A DNA stretch of 64,000 nt from Streptomyces sp. YIM 121038 (GTDB taxonomy: Bacteria > Actinomycetota > Actinomycetes > Streptomycetales > Streptomycetaceae): the NCBI RefSeq assembly GCF_006088715.1, contig NZ_CP030771.1, positions 1-64,000 of the forward strand. Direction: 5' to 3'. The notes below the pieces were generated by a model. It ran no database searches. It was not told the DNA's origin and saw only the letters and a program-made list of their open reading frames with translations. A program made the position numbers and the translations under genes. Below, in pieces: positions 51,862-60,360 of the stretch (positions within the stretch are counted from its first letter, which is position 1; every line of letters begins with the position of its first letter).

Positions 51862-52150
51862 CCCACATCAGGGCCGAGGTCGTCACGATCCAGGAGGTCG
51901 GTGCCGCCTCGAGCACCGGGCAGGCCAGGCTCGTTGGGGTGTGGCCCGTCTCCCTTCCCATCGCTGAGTCCGACGAGGACTACGACTGGGACTGGGACTG
52001 GGACATCGCGGACAAGATTGACTGGATCATTCATCACATCACCGGGGGCTTCAAGCTCTACGCCACCAAGGGCTGGGGCGGCCTCCTCCAGGCGAAGACC
52101 AACGGCACAGGCGCGCCCCGCGCTTCCCACGTGACGGAGGGCGCGGCTGC
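51862..52150 (+). pseudogene. Fragment with DWDWDW acidic-aromatic motif
   Basis: Open frame after a TGA reading THIRAEVVTIQEVGAASSTG, then a segment DEDYDWDWDWDIADKIDWI and GGFKLYATKGWGGLL. Coding bias is good but no start precedes the conserved part except a GTG at 51939. It runs in frame into the next gene. I do not recognise the family. Confidence 0.35.
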
Positions 52151-52217
52151 CGGCTCCAGCGGGCGTGATCACGTGCTGGGCCCCGCGCTGCCCCGGTCGT
52201 CTTCTAGGGTCGTTTCC

Positions 52218-52883
52218 ATGATGATCGATACGGGGACCACCGGCCCGCTCTTCGATGCCCTGCGGGCGGACGCTCTCACCAGCCCGGATCAGCTGGCCGA
52301 GCTCTACTCGCAGCCGAACCCGAACGCACTGCGCAAGGAGACCGACCACCTGACCGAACAGACCCGCGCGCTGATCGGCTGTTCCTCCCTGGTGTTCATA
52401 GGCAGCGCCGACGCCGAAGGGCGGGCGGACGTGACGCCGCGCGGGGGCCCGGCCGGGTTCGTCTCCGTGCTGGACGAGCGGACCCTGGTGATTCCCGACG
52501 CGACCGGCAACAAGCGGCTCGACACCCTGCACAACGTGCTGCAGACCGGGCGTGCCGGACTGGTCTTCCTCATCCCCGGCCGCCCGACCACGCTGCGCGT
52601 CAACGGCCGCGCCTGCGTCTCCGCCCGCCCGGAACTGCTCGAACAGCTCACGCCCGTCGGCAAGCCGCCCGTCACCGCGCTGGTGGTGCACGTCGAACAG
52701 GTCTACCCCCACTGCCCCAAGTCGCTGATGCGCGCCCACGCGTGGCAGCCGGAGAAGTGGGTGTCCGCCGACGCCCAGCCCGCCAGCGCCGAGGTGACGC
52801 TGGCCCAGCTGAACCTGCCGGGCCTGACGGTCGAGCAGGTCGAGGAGGCCGAACGGGAGTCGCTGCGCCTGCGTTACGAGTGA
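52218..52883 (+). CDS. Pyridoxamine 5'-phosphate oxidase-like FMN protein
   Basis: A 221-residue split-barrel flavoprotein: SSLVFIGSADAEGRADVTPR, GFVSVLDERTLVIPDATGNK, LIPGRPTTLRVNGRA and HVEQVYPHCPKSLMRA, matching the MSMEG_1061-type PNPOx-like family. Likely binds FMN or F420 and reduces small substrates. ATG 52218 is chosen; the frame is open further upstream but that part belongs to the DWDWDW fragment. Confidence 0.85.
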   Translation: MMIDTGTTGPLFDALRADALTSPDQLAELYSQPNPNALRKETDHLTEQTRALIGCSSLVFIGSADAEGRADVTPRGGPAGFVSVLDERTLVIPDATGNKRLDTLHNVLQTGRAGLVFLIPGRPTTLRVNGRACVSARPELLEQLTPVGKPPVTALVVHVEQVYPHCPKSLMRAHAWQPEKWVSADAQPASAEVTLAQLNLPGLTVEQVEEAERESLRLRYE

Positions 52884-52989
52884 ACCGGACGCGGGCGCGC
52901 CCCTCGCCTCCCGCGCCCCGCCTCCTGGGCTCCTGCGGCCGCGCTGCGGCATGCCTGCGGGGCCCCCGGGGCGGGGCCCGGCCGGCGGG

Positions 52990-53126
52990 CTAAGGCACTC
53001 CCCTGCGTCTAAGGCCCCCGCCTCGCTGGAAGATGCGGAACCTTCCCGATGTGCCGCATCCGCCTGGGAAGCGACAGTGGAGTCATCGCACAGAGCGAGA
53101 CACCAGCACCGCAGGGGGAGAAGAAG
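52990..53126 (+). promoter_or_regulatory. Duplicated upstream region, second locus
   Basis: Matches 39478-39611: two CTAAGG repeats, GGAAGATGCGGAACCTTCCCGA and GGAGTCATCGCACAGAGCGA, ending in the same GGGGGAG ribosome site. The non-coding match is as strong as the coding match. Confidence 0.6.
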
Positions 53127-53315
53127 ATGTTCGACTACGAGATCCACCAGTTCCGCGCCGCCGAGCTCGCCCAGGAAGCCGCCCGCCACCGCCTCGTACG
53201 AGAGGCGCGCAAGGCCGCCGCGCCGCGCCGCCGGGTGCTGGGCCGGGAAGGGGCCAAGGCCCGCCTGACGGCCGCGCGCACCAGGGCCGCCGACCGCTAC
53301 ACCCGCGCGGCCTGA
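53127..53315 (+). CDS. Small basic conserved protein (copy 2)
   Basis: A 62-residue near-duplicate of the product of 39612-39800 ([20 protein letters not shown]..., then [20 protein letters not shown]). Same start context. Two copies with the same regulatory region suggest a dose effect or a mobile cassette; function unknown. Confidence 0.75.
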   Translation: MFDYEIHQFRAAELAQEAARHRLVREARKAAAPRRRVLGREGAKARLTAARTRAADRYTRAA

Positions 53316-53499
53316 CCCCCGAGGTGCGGTGACCGGTGCCGGTGGCGGGCGTCGCCCGGACGGGTGTTCGGGGTTGCGGGGCTTGGGTCCCGTGCGCACG
53401 GTGAGTGCGCGTACAGCCTTGTCGCACGAGTCGCCGAGCGGTGCTGCGGGTACCCGCCGCCGGGGCGGCCCGGCCGATCTCCCGCCTGGAGGCCCCGTC

Positions 53500-53844
53500 A
53501 TGCGCCACTCCGCCCGCCGCCGTGCCGCGGCCTGCGCGCCGCTCCTCGTCCTGGGTGTCCTGCTCGCGCCCTGCGCCCCGGCGTGGGCCGATACCGGGCG
53601 GGCGAAGAGCGTGCGTGCGCCGGACGGCCGGCGTGATCTGATCAACTTCGGCACCGTCAAGTGGTTCAACGCCGAGAAGGGGTACGGCTTCATCGCGCCG
53701 GACGTCTCCGGCCCGGACGTCTTCGTCCACTACTCGCAGATCATCGGCGTGGGGTACCGGAGCCTGCGGGAGGGCCAGCGCGTGGAGTACCAGGTGGCGG
53801 AGGGACCCAAGGGCCCGCAGGCCGTGAACGTCGTCCCTCTGTGA
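53500..53844 (+). CDS. Cold-shock-domain protein with signal peptide
   Basis: A 114-residue protein. Residues 1-30 form a Sec-type signal ([21 protein letters not shown], cleavage near AWA-DT). Residues about 48-114 are a complete cold-shock domain: [19 protein letters not shown] (RNP1-like GYGFI), DVFVHYSQI (RNP2-like) and KGPQAVNV. Normal CspA proteins have ~67 residues and no signal. There is no ATG or GTG directly before the domain, and a GGAGG site lies eight bases before the ATG used, so the long form is the best start. An exported nucleic-acid-binding protein is unusual. Confidence 0.75.
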   Translation: MRHSARRRAAACAPLLVLGVLLAPCAPAWADTGRAKSVRAPDGRRDLINFGTVKWFNAEKGYGFIAPDVSGPDVFVHYSQIIGVGYRSLREGQRVEYQVAEGPKGPQAVNVVPL

Positions 53845-54000
53845 GCGTGCGTCACCCGGGCCGGCGGCGCTCACGGCCCGGTGCGGGTGCGGGGCCCGGC
53901 GGCCTGCGGCGTCACGCACCCCCGCCCCGCCCGGCGGGCGGTGCCGCGGGGCGGGGCGGGGGCGCGTGAGGGGCCGGGCGGGCCGGGGGCCGGACGGGGG

Positions 54001-55530
54001 TCAGCAGGCTCCGAGGTCCTGCCAGACGCCCCACTGGCCGGTGGTGCCGGGTTCCTCGCCGGTCGTCCACCACTTGGCCTTCCAGGTGTGGCCCTTGTGG
54101 GAGACCTGCTGGCCCGCGGTGTAGACCGTGCCGGAGGCCCAGGGGGCCGCGGTGCACTGGTTGCCGCTGCCGCCGGTGATGGTCAGGGAGTAGGTCGTGG
54201 AGTGGGCGGCCGAGGGGCTCGTGGCGGTGACGACGAGGCTGTAGGTGCCGTTGACGGCCGCCTGGGTGGTGGAGACGGTGAGGGTCGAGGTGTCGCCGGC
54301 CGTGACCGAGGCGGGGCTGAGGGAGGCGGTGACCCCGGCGGGTGCGCCGCTGACGCTCAGGTCCAGGGTGCGGGCGCCGCCCGCGGTGACCGCGGTCTTC
54401 AGGGTGCTGGTGGCGGAGGTGCCTGCCTTGAGGGTGGCGGCGGGCGGGGAGAGGGCCAGGGAGAAGTCGTCGCTGGGCGGGGTGTTGCCGCCGGTGAAGG
54501 GCGCGAAGACGCGGGAGAAGTCCCAGGTGCCCTGTTCGATGCCGGAGCAGTCGTCCCTGGCTCCGCCGCCGGGGCACTTTCCGTTGTCGCGCTGCAGGGC
54601 CCAGAAGCTGAGCGTGTTGATTCCCTTGGCGGTCGCCCAGTCGTAGACCGTTGTGGCGTTGGGCAGGGTGAAGGTCTCGGCGGGGCCGAAGTCGTCGACG
54701 CCCGGCATCTCGGTGACGCCGATCATGCCCCAGAGCTGGGCGGGGGTCTTGGCGGGGTAGAGCTTGGCGAGCTGGTCGTACAGGCCCTGGGCGGCGGTCT
54801 TGGTGTCCTGGGCCATGTCGTGCTGGGCGTTGTCGTAGTAGTCGAACGTCATGATGTTGGCGACGTCGACGCGCGCGCCGTTGGTGACCGCGTTCCTGAG
54901 CAGGGCCAGGCCGCTGGCCGCCAGGCCCCGGGTGGTCGTCGGCAGGGTGTAGGAGATCTCCAGCTTGCGGCCCGTGGAGGCGGCCCAGTCCTGGACCTTT
55001 TTGATCGCCTTGTTGCGGCGGTCGATGCCCGCGGTGTTGTCCAGGGCGTCGACCTCGATGTCCATGTCGAGCCGGGGGACGTCGTAGGTCGTGATGACCT
55101 TCTGGTAGACGGCGGCGATCTGGTCGACGTCGGTGCAGCTGTCGGCGATCTCGGTTCCGGTGGTGTCCGCCGTGTAGCCGCCGAAGGAGGGGATGACGTC
55201 TCCGCCGCGGCCCTGGATCGTCTTGATGTCGGCGCCGAAGGACTTGGTGTCGACGGGCAGTGAGGTGTCGCCGTTCCAGTAGGCGGTGCAGGAGCCCTTC
55301 GTCGCCGTCTGGAGGAAGGCCATCGTCAGGTGCTTGGCGCCGGACTGGGCGCTGAGGGCGGCGGGGCTCTCGCCCGTCCAGGACTCGAAGTAGGGGGCGA
55401 AGACGTGGGCGGGCAGCGGGGTGGCGGCCTGGGCGGGGGTGCTGGAGAGCGCGGTCAGGCCCAGAGCGGCCACCGCGGTGGCCGCCGCGGCGAGAGCGGC
55501 AGGGAGGGAACGCAGACGTCTCATGGCCAT
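54001..55530 (-). CDS. Secreted GH18 chitinase with CBM5/12
   Basis: A 509-residue chitinase. Signal peptide (RRLRSLPAALAAAATAVAAL, cleavage near AQA-AT), GH18 barrel with the catalytic DxDxE at 155-159 (LDMDIEV) and YYDN in the product strand, then an Ig/fibronectin-like module (about 355-455) and a C-terminal chitin-binding CBM5/12 (WASGTVYTAGQQVSHKG.TWKAKWWT). Cleaves beta-1,4 GlcNAc links in chitin outside the cell. The ATG at 55530 is used; 55524 is possible. A DasR-like box and a -35 lie upstream. Confidence 0.93.
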   Translation of the reverse strand: MAMRRLRSLPAALAAAATAVAALGLTALSSTPAQAATPLPAHVFAPYFESWTGESPAALSAQSGAKHLTMAFLQTATKGSCTAYWNGDTSLPVDTKSFGADIKTIQGRGGDVIPSFGGYTADTTGTEIADSCTDVDQIAAVYQKVITTYDVPRLDMDIEVDALDNTAGIDRRNKAIKKVQDWAASTGRKLEISYTLPTTTRGLAASGLALLRNAVTNGARVDVANIMTFDYYDNAQHDMAQDTKTAAQGLYDQLAKLYPAKTPAQLWGMIGVTEMPGVDDFGPAETFTLPNATTVYDWATAKGINTLSFWALQRDNGKCPGGGARDDCSGIEQGTWDFSRVFAPFTGGNTPPSDDFSLALSPPAATLKAGTSATSTLKTAVTAGGARTLDLSVSGAPAGVTASLSPASVTAGDTSTLTVSTTQAAVNGTYSLVVTATSPSAAHSTTYSLTITGGSGNQCTAAPWASGTVYTAGQQVSHKGHTWKAKWWTTGEEPGTTGQWGVWQDLGAC

Positions 55531-55608
55531 CCCAAAGGGGTGAAGGGGCGTCAGGGAGGGTCTGACGCAGGGCTGTTGCCCCACGAGGTAGCCATGTGGT
55601 CATAGGCA

Positions 55609-55626
55609 TGTCAATGGTATGGACCA
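55609..55626 (-). promoter_or_regulatory. Chitinase promoter -35 with DasR-like box
   Basis: Reading on the minus strand, TTGACA (55609-55614) is directly preceded by TGGTCCATACCA (55615-55626), a TGGT-N4-ACCA palindrome like the TGGTCTAGACCA boxes of Streptomyces chitinase genes bound by DasR. A -10-like CTACCT lies 17 bases on. The match is imperfect in the centre. Confidence 0.5.
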
Positions 55627-55774
55627 AGCAAGGACTAGGCCAATTCCGGGGCGTTCCGTGCCGACGGCGGCCGCGGGCGGGGCCGCGCGGCGGGGGCCGC
55701 TGGTCAGACGGCCGTCCCGCCCCGGGCCGCGGGCGGCCGTCCGGGGCGCCCGTCCGTACCGCTTGACCGTAATT

Positions 55775-56185
55775 TCAACAACCTCCGGGCCCGGCGGGAC
55801 CCGCCCCCGTGCGCGCCGCCCGCGTACGCTCCAGGGCCTGGCGGGCGGCGAGATAGCCCGCGACCCGGAACGCCAGCTCGTGGGAGCCGAACGCATCGGC
55901 GCGGGCAGCGCGCAGCACCGCCCGGACGGCCACCACGATGCCGTGCCCGGGCAGGCGCAGCTGCTCCTCGATCCCCGCGGCCGCGGCCGCGAAGAAGCGC
56001 GGCAGGTCCCCGGCGGGCTCGTACTCCACCGTCAGCCCCGGGGCCGTCTCGAAGACGAAGCCCTCGGCGGCGGGCTCGAAGTCCACGGTGACCCCCGCGA
56101 AGTGCGGCGCGCAGTTCTGGCGCTGGTGCAGCACGCACACGCCGCGGACCGGGTACGGCGGGAACCGGGGCGGCGCCAGGGTCAT
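55775..56185 (-). CDS. Stand-alone EF-G domain IV-like protein
   Basis: A 136-residue protein. VTVDFEPAAEGFVFETAPGL and the following AAAAAGIEEQL, VAVRAVLRAARADAFGSHELAF and RVAGYLAARQALERT resemble domain IV of elongation factor G (ribosomal S5 domain 2-like fold), including the GS...AF..A....A pattern. No GTPase domain is present. Histidine and cysteines near the N-terminus are additional. It may be a small translation-related or ribosome-protection-derived protein; this is inference. Confidence 0.5.
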   Translation of the reverse strand: MTLAPPRFPPYPVRGVCVLHQRQNCAPHFAGVTVDFEPAAEGFVFETAPGLTVEYEPAGDLPRFFAAAAAGIEEQLRLPGHGIVVAVRAVLRAARADAFGSHELAFRVAGYLAARQALERTRAARTGAGPAGPGGC

Positions 56186-56309
56186 GCCGCAACGCTACCC
56201 CGCACGGGTGAACGGCCGCCGCGTGCCGGGGTGTCCGCGTCCCCGCGACGGGGCAGGGTTCCCGCGGCGAGACAGGGTTCTCGCGGGCGGGCTTCGGGAG
56301 GCGGGCAGG

Positions 56310-57665
56310 GTGAGCGTGGACCGGCACGGCCAGGTGATGACGGACACCGGCGCCGCAGCGGTGCGGCACTACGAGCAGGCCCTGGAGGACCTCCTCTTCT
56401 TCCGCGGAGAGGTGTCCGGGCAGGTCGGGGCCGTGCTCGAGGCCTCGCCCCGCTCCGCCATGGGCCACGTCTTCCGCGCCTACCTCGGACTGCTCGGCAC
56501 GGAGGAGAAGGACGCGGCCGAAGCGGCCGCAGCGTTCACCGCGTTCCGCCAGGGCATTGACGCGGGCGGGCTGAGCGTGCGCGAGCGCCTGCACACCGAG
56601 GCCGCCTCCTGCTGGCTGGCGGGCGACCTGCACCGGGCCGGCCGGCTCCTGGGCGACCTCGTGGTGGCCCACCCCAAGGACGTCCTCGCCCTGGCCGTCG
56701 GCCATCAGATCGACTTCTTCACCGGCAACGCCGTCCTCCTGCGCGACCGCATCGGCGGCGCGCTGGCCGCCTGGGACCGCGAGGATCCGCACTACGGCCT
56801 GCTGCGGGGCATGTACGCCTTCGGCCTGGAGGAGGCCGGGCACTACACCCTGGCCGAACAGGTCGGCCTGGAAGCCGTCGAACGCAACGCCCGCGACGTC
56901 TGGGGCATCCACGCCGTCGTCCACGCCCTGGAGATGCAAGGACGGCACGAGGACGGCATCGCCTACCTCGACGCCCGCACCGAGGCCTGGTCGGCCGGCA
57001 ACTACCTGAACGTCCACAACTGGTGGCACTACGCCCTGTACCTGCTGGAGACGGGGCGCACCGACAAGGTCCTGGCCGTCTACGACGCGGCCCTGCACCA
57101 CGACGGTTCGGCCGGGGCGGCGATGGAGCTCCTGGACGCCGCCGCGCTGCTGTGGCGCCTGTACCTGGCGGGCGCCGACACCGGCGGCCGCTGGCCCGTG
57201 CTGGCCGACGCGTGGGCGCGCCGGGGCGACGGGCCCCACTACGCCTTCAACGACGTCCACGCCGTCATGGCCTACGTCGGGGCCGCCCGCACCGGCGACG
57301 CCCAGCGCCTGATCCGTGAGCGGGAGAGGTGGCTGCGCGAGGCCGGTGCGGGGCCGTCCAACGTCTCGATGACCGCCGAGATCGGCCTTCCGGTGTGCCG
57401 GGCGCTGGTGGCCTACGGGCAGCGGCGCTACGCCGAGGTGGTGGACCTGCTGCTTCCGCTGCGCTACCGCTTCCAGGAGTTCGGCGGCAGCCACGCCCAG
57501 CGGGACGCCCTGCAGAAGACCCTCGTCGAGGCCGCCTTGCACGCGGGCCGGTACGACCTGGGCCGCGCGCTGCTGAGCGAACGCATCAGCCTGCGCTCCC
57601 GCTGCCCCTACAACCAGCGGGCGTGGGCGCGCCTGACGGCCGGGCGGCGGCCGGGGTCCGGGTGA
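56310..57665 (+). CDS. TPR protein, TTC38 family
   Basis: A 451-residue all-helical protein of the TTC38 (tetratricopeptide repeat protein 38) type. Marker segments: YEQALEDLLFFRGEV, HPKDVLALAVGHQIDFFTGN, YGLLRGMYAFGLEEAGHYTLAEQ, WGIHAVVHALEMQGRHEDGI and NVHNWWHYALYLLE. Length fits the family. GTG at 56310 has GGGAGG eleven to seven bases upstream. Function unclear; bacterial members often sit alone. Confidence 0.85.
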   Translation: MSVDRHGQVMTDTGAAAVRHYEQALEDLLFFRGEVSGQVGAVLEASPRSAMGHVFRAYLGLLGTEEKDAAEAAAAFTAFRQGIDAGGLSVRERLHTEAASCWLAGDLHRAGRLLGDLVVAHPKDVLALAVGHQIDFFTGNAVLLRDRIGGALAAWDREDPHYGLLRGMYAFGLEEAGHYTLAEQVGLEAVERNARDVWGIHAVVHALEMQGRHEDGIAYLDARTEAWSAGNYLNVHNWWHYALYLLETGRTDKVLAVYDAALHHDGSAGAAMELLDAAALLWRLYLAGADTGGRWPVLADAWARRGDGPHYAFNDVHAVMAYVGAARTGDAQRLIRERERWLREAGAGPSNVSMTAEIGLPVCRALVAYGQRRYAEVVDLLLPLRYRFQEFGGSHAQRDALQKTLVEAALHAGRYDLGRALLSERISLRSRCPYNQRAWARLTAGRRPGSG

Positions 57666-57758
57666 GCGACGGGGCGGCCCGCGGGCGCCCCGGCCCGGCG
57701 GGCGGGTGCCCGGCTGTGTAGCGCCCTGCCGCGGGGGGGGGTGCTGGCGGTGGGTGTC

Positions 57759-57800
57759 GGTGTCAGGGGCGGTGTCAGCGGGGTGTCAGGGCGCTGACAG
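57759..57800 (+). promoter_or_regulatory. Repeated GGTGTCAG motifs and a palindrome
   Basis: GGTGTCAG occurs at 57759, 57771 and 57782, 11-12 bases apart; the third belongs to the palindrome TGTCAG-GGCG-CTGACA (57784-57799). The motif recalls TGTCAGGG/CCCTGACA upstream of the Clp-N operon at 36071. Candidate operator for the gene at 57879. Confidence 0.45.
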
Positions 57801-57878
57801 CAGCGGCGGAGATCGTAGAGACATCAAGCACCGACCCGGTGGCTCTCACCACCGGCCGAACCGCTCAAGGAGCACCCC

Positions 57879-58295
57879 ATGTCTCTGGCCCTCATCGCCC
57901 TCACCGACCAGGACAAGAACACCCTGCGCACCGCCGCCTACGGCGCCGTCTCGCTGATGGCCGCCGCCGACGCCGCCGGAAAGCCCCACAAGACCGCCAC
58001 CCAGGGCACCATCGCCCTGACCTCCGCCACCGGCCAGGTCGGACACGTCCTCGCCGAGAAGACCCCCCTCAAGAACCTCAAGGGCACCACCACGGCCGCG
58101 CTCGCCGAGCACGTCCTGCCCGCCCTGACCGCGGCGATGCAGCTGCTCCAGCGCCACTCCCCCGCCGAGGCCGCCAACTTCCGCGCCACCGTGACCACCG
58201 CCGTGCAGGCGGCCGCCCGCGCCCACCGGGCCGAGCCCGGTCCCGCCCTGGCCGCCATGGCCCGCAAGATCACCGATGCCCTCGACGCCGCCTGA
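57879..58295 (+). CDS. Conserved hypothetical helical protein
   Basis: A 138-residue Ala-rich helical protein: DKNTLRTAAYGAVSLMAAAD, TIALTSATGQVGHVLAEK and AAMQLLQRHSPAEAANFRAT. No signal peptide or catalytic motif. AAGGAGC precedes the ATG. The promoter region carries three direct repeats, so it is probably regulated. I do not recognise a characterised family. Confidence 0.65.
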   Translation: MSLALIALTDQDKNTLRTAAYGAVSLMAAADAAGKPHKTATQGTIALTSATGQVGHVLAEKTPLKNLKGTTTAALAEHVLPALTAAMQLLQRHSPAEAANFRATVTTAVQAAARAHRAEPGPALAAMARKITDALDAA

Positions 58296-58374
58296 CCGCA
58301 GGGCCCGCCCGGGCCCTGCGCCCGCGCTGCCCGCGTCGCCGTACGGGGACGGCGGGCCGGCCGCCCGGCGGGGG

Positions 58375-58914
58375 TTACAGGTGCAGGAGCATGAGGATTT
58401 CGTCGCGGTCGTCTCCGGGGGCCAGGCGCAGGGCGCCCGGCCAGCGGCCGATCTCCCGCCAGCCCAGGCGGGCGTAGAAGGTCTCCAGGCCCGCTCCGGC
58501 GCGCGCGGCCAGGTGCAGTTGCTCCAGGCCCATCTCGTGGGCCGCGACGTGGTGGGCGTGTGCGGTCAGGGCGGCGCCGATGCCCCGGCCGCGCATGCTG
58601 GGGTGGGTCTGCACGTGGTGCACGGTCCCCCAGTGGGCGGTCAGGGGCGAGGAATCGCGGCGCAGGTGCAGCCAGCCCACCAGTTCGCTGCCGTCCCAGG
58701 CGGTCAGCAGGCGGGACGTGTGCGGGGCGAGGCCCTCGATGATGGTGTCGAGGGCGGGCGCGGCCTGCTGGGTGCCGATGGGCGGTAAGGGGAAGCCCGC
58801 GGCGCCGCCGTCGTTGGTGACATCGACCCAGCACTCGAGCAGGGCTTGGCGCACATGCGCGTCGATGTCCCGGGCCGAGGCGACTTGATGCAGGTGGAAG
58901 GAGTCGGTGGTCAT
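58375..58914 (-). CDS. GNAT-family N-acetyltransferase
   Basis: A 179-residue GNAT protein. ELVGWLHLRRDSSPL, the acetyl-CoA-binding motif A VQTHPSMRGRGIGAALTAHA, then GLEQLHLAARAGAGLETFYARLGW. ATG 58914 is chosen; upstream sequence is Pro/Arg-rich. Substrate unknown. Single gene. Confidence 0.85.
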   Translation of the reverse strand: MTTDSFHLHQVASARDIDAHVRQALLECWVDVTNDGGAAGFPLPPIGTQQAAPALDTIIEGLAPHTSRLLTAWDGSELVGWLHLRRDSSPLTAHWGTVHHVQTHPSMRGRGIGAALTAHAHHVAAHEMGLEQLHLAARAGAGLETFYARLGWREIGRWPGALRLAPGDDRDEILMLLHL

Positions 58915-59420
58915 GGCGCGGAGTCTGGCAGGGCCCACTGACATCGCCCGCCGTGCTCCGGGGCTCCGGCACACCGCCCGGGGTGACTTCGCGCCAGGGC
59001 GGGTGCGGCGGGTGTGCCGGTGCGCGCCGCCGGTTGTCGTGGCGGCGCACATCCGCTGCCTCGCCCGGGCGGGGCCCGCTCGTGAGGCCCCGCTGATCGC
59101 GCGGGTGGGCGGGGTCCGCGGGGCCGGTCGCCTTGTGGGTGGTGTGCGCCGTGTCCGGGCTCGCCGGGTCGATCCGTACCGGCCATCCCGCAGGCACCGC
59201 GGCCAGGACGGCGCCATGCCGCACGGCCACCGGGTGTCCTCGGCGCGCCCGGCCCGGCGGGCAACTCGGCGGCCTGCCCGGCGGCATGCGTCACCCGGTG
59301 GCCGTCCAGGCGGTGGCCGTCCAGGCGGTGCGTGTCAGTGGCAGGGACTACCTTCGGGTGGCCCGAGGTATCCACCGGTCTCTACGGGCTCCACGGGCTC
59401 GACGAAGAGGATCGCCACGC
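58915..59420. other. Intergenic, no gene recognised
   Basis: About 500 bases between divergent genes. Frames here are open only because of high GC. A tandem GGCGGTGGCCGTCCA (59308-59336, two copies) is the only repeat I noted. Confidence 0.35.
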
Positions 59421-60065
59421 ATGGCTCTGCCGGCTTCCGCCGTTCACGGCGTCGCTCTGACCGAACGCGTCATCGCCCGCGTCGAGGCCGACCCTTCCCG
59501 GCCGGTCCTGGACTACGCCCCGTGGGCCGGGCCCTGGAGGTCCGCCCCGTCCTCGCCGCTGCCCGCCGGCGTGCTGGACGGCGCCGTGTTCCCCAGCGGC
59601 CGCCCGCTGCCGCCGAGCCTGCGGCGCTGGCTTGCCTTCGACAGTGAACTGCTGTGCCGCTTCGGCTGGTTCGGGCCCGCGTACGGGTTCACGCCGCGCA
59701 CGCTCGGACAGCTCGCGCGGGAGGAGTTCGGCGACGGGTGGGGGGCGTGTTACGAGCCGCTGTCGGCGCGCTTCGACGAGTGCTTCCTGCTGCCGGGCGG
59801 ATCCGACTCCCGCCGGGTCCTGGCCACCGGCGCCGTCGACGAGTACGGCGAGTACCCGGTGTTCGCCCTCGACATCGACGACCTCCCCTGCATCGAGCTG
59901 ATGTACCCGGGCCTGGATGTGTACCTGGCGGACACGGCCGGGCTCGTCACCCGTGCGGGGCACGGCTATTCCGCGCTGGCCGACGACCCGGCGTACGGGC
60001 CGCGGATGCGGGCCCACGCGCGCCAGGTGTTCGCCGGCGAGCTCGCCCAGGAGTGCCTGGGGTGA
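59421..60065 (+). CDS. Hypothetical protein, possibly SUKH/SMI1-like
   Basis: A 214-residue cytosolic protein. LPPSLRRWLAFDSELLCRFGW, then FDECFLLPGGSDSRRVLA and GEYPVFALDIDDLPCIELMY recall the layout of SMI1/KNR4 (SUKH) proteins, which include many toxin-immunity proteins, but the match is loose. No toxin gene is next to it. ATG 59421 gives a normal N-terminus; GAAGAGG lies upstream. Confidence 0.5.
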   Translation: MALPASAVHGVALTERVIARVEADPSRPVLDYAPWAGPWRSAPSSPLPAGVLDGAVFPSGRPLPPSLRRWLAFDSELLCRFGWFGPAYGFTPRTLGQLAREEFGDGWGACYEPLSARFDECFLLPGGSDSRRVLATGAVDEYGEYPVFALDIDDLPCIELMYPGLDVYLADTAGLVTRAGHGYSALADDPAYGPRMRAHARQVFAGELAQECLG

Positions 60066-60360
60066 GTTCGCCCCGGTGTGCCGTGCCGTCGGGGGTCCAG
60101 GCGCTCGTCGCCGCCGGTGGCGCGGGCAAGGTCCCAGGTGGGGATCAGGACGTCAAGCGGTGAGCATGCGGCTGCCCTGCGTGTCCCCCTGGTGGCTTTC
60201 CGCGCCCGGCCGCGCTGCCGCCGGGCGCGGCGGCAGCGCGGGGCGCCCGTGCGCAACAGTGGCTGCCGCGGCTCTTGTTCTCGGTGAGCCGTGGGGGCAC
60301 GCTCGGTGACCGAGTGGGCGACGTAGAGTTCGTCCTGATCTTTTCCGAGGGGCGCGGGCG

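Noticed and set aside
56170..57542. 612-residue minus-strand ORF
   Set aside because: Antisense to the TTC38-type gene; open only because of GC-rich third positions.
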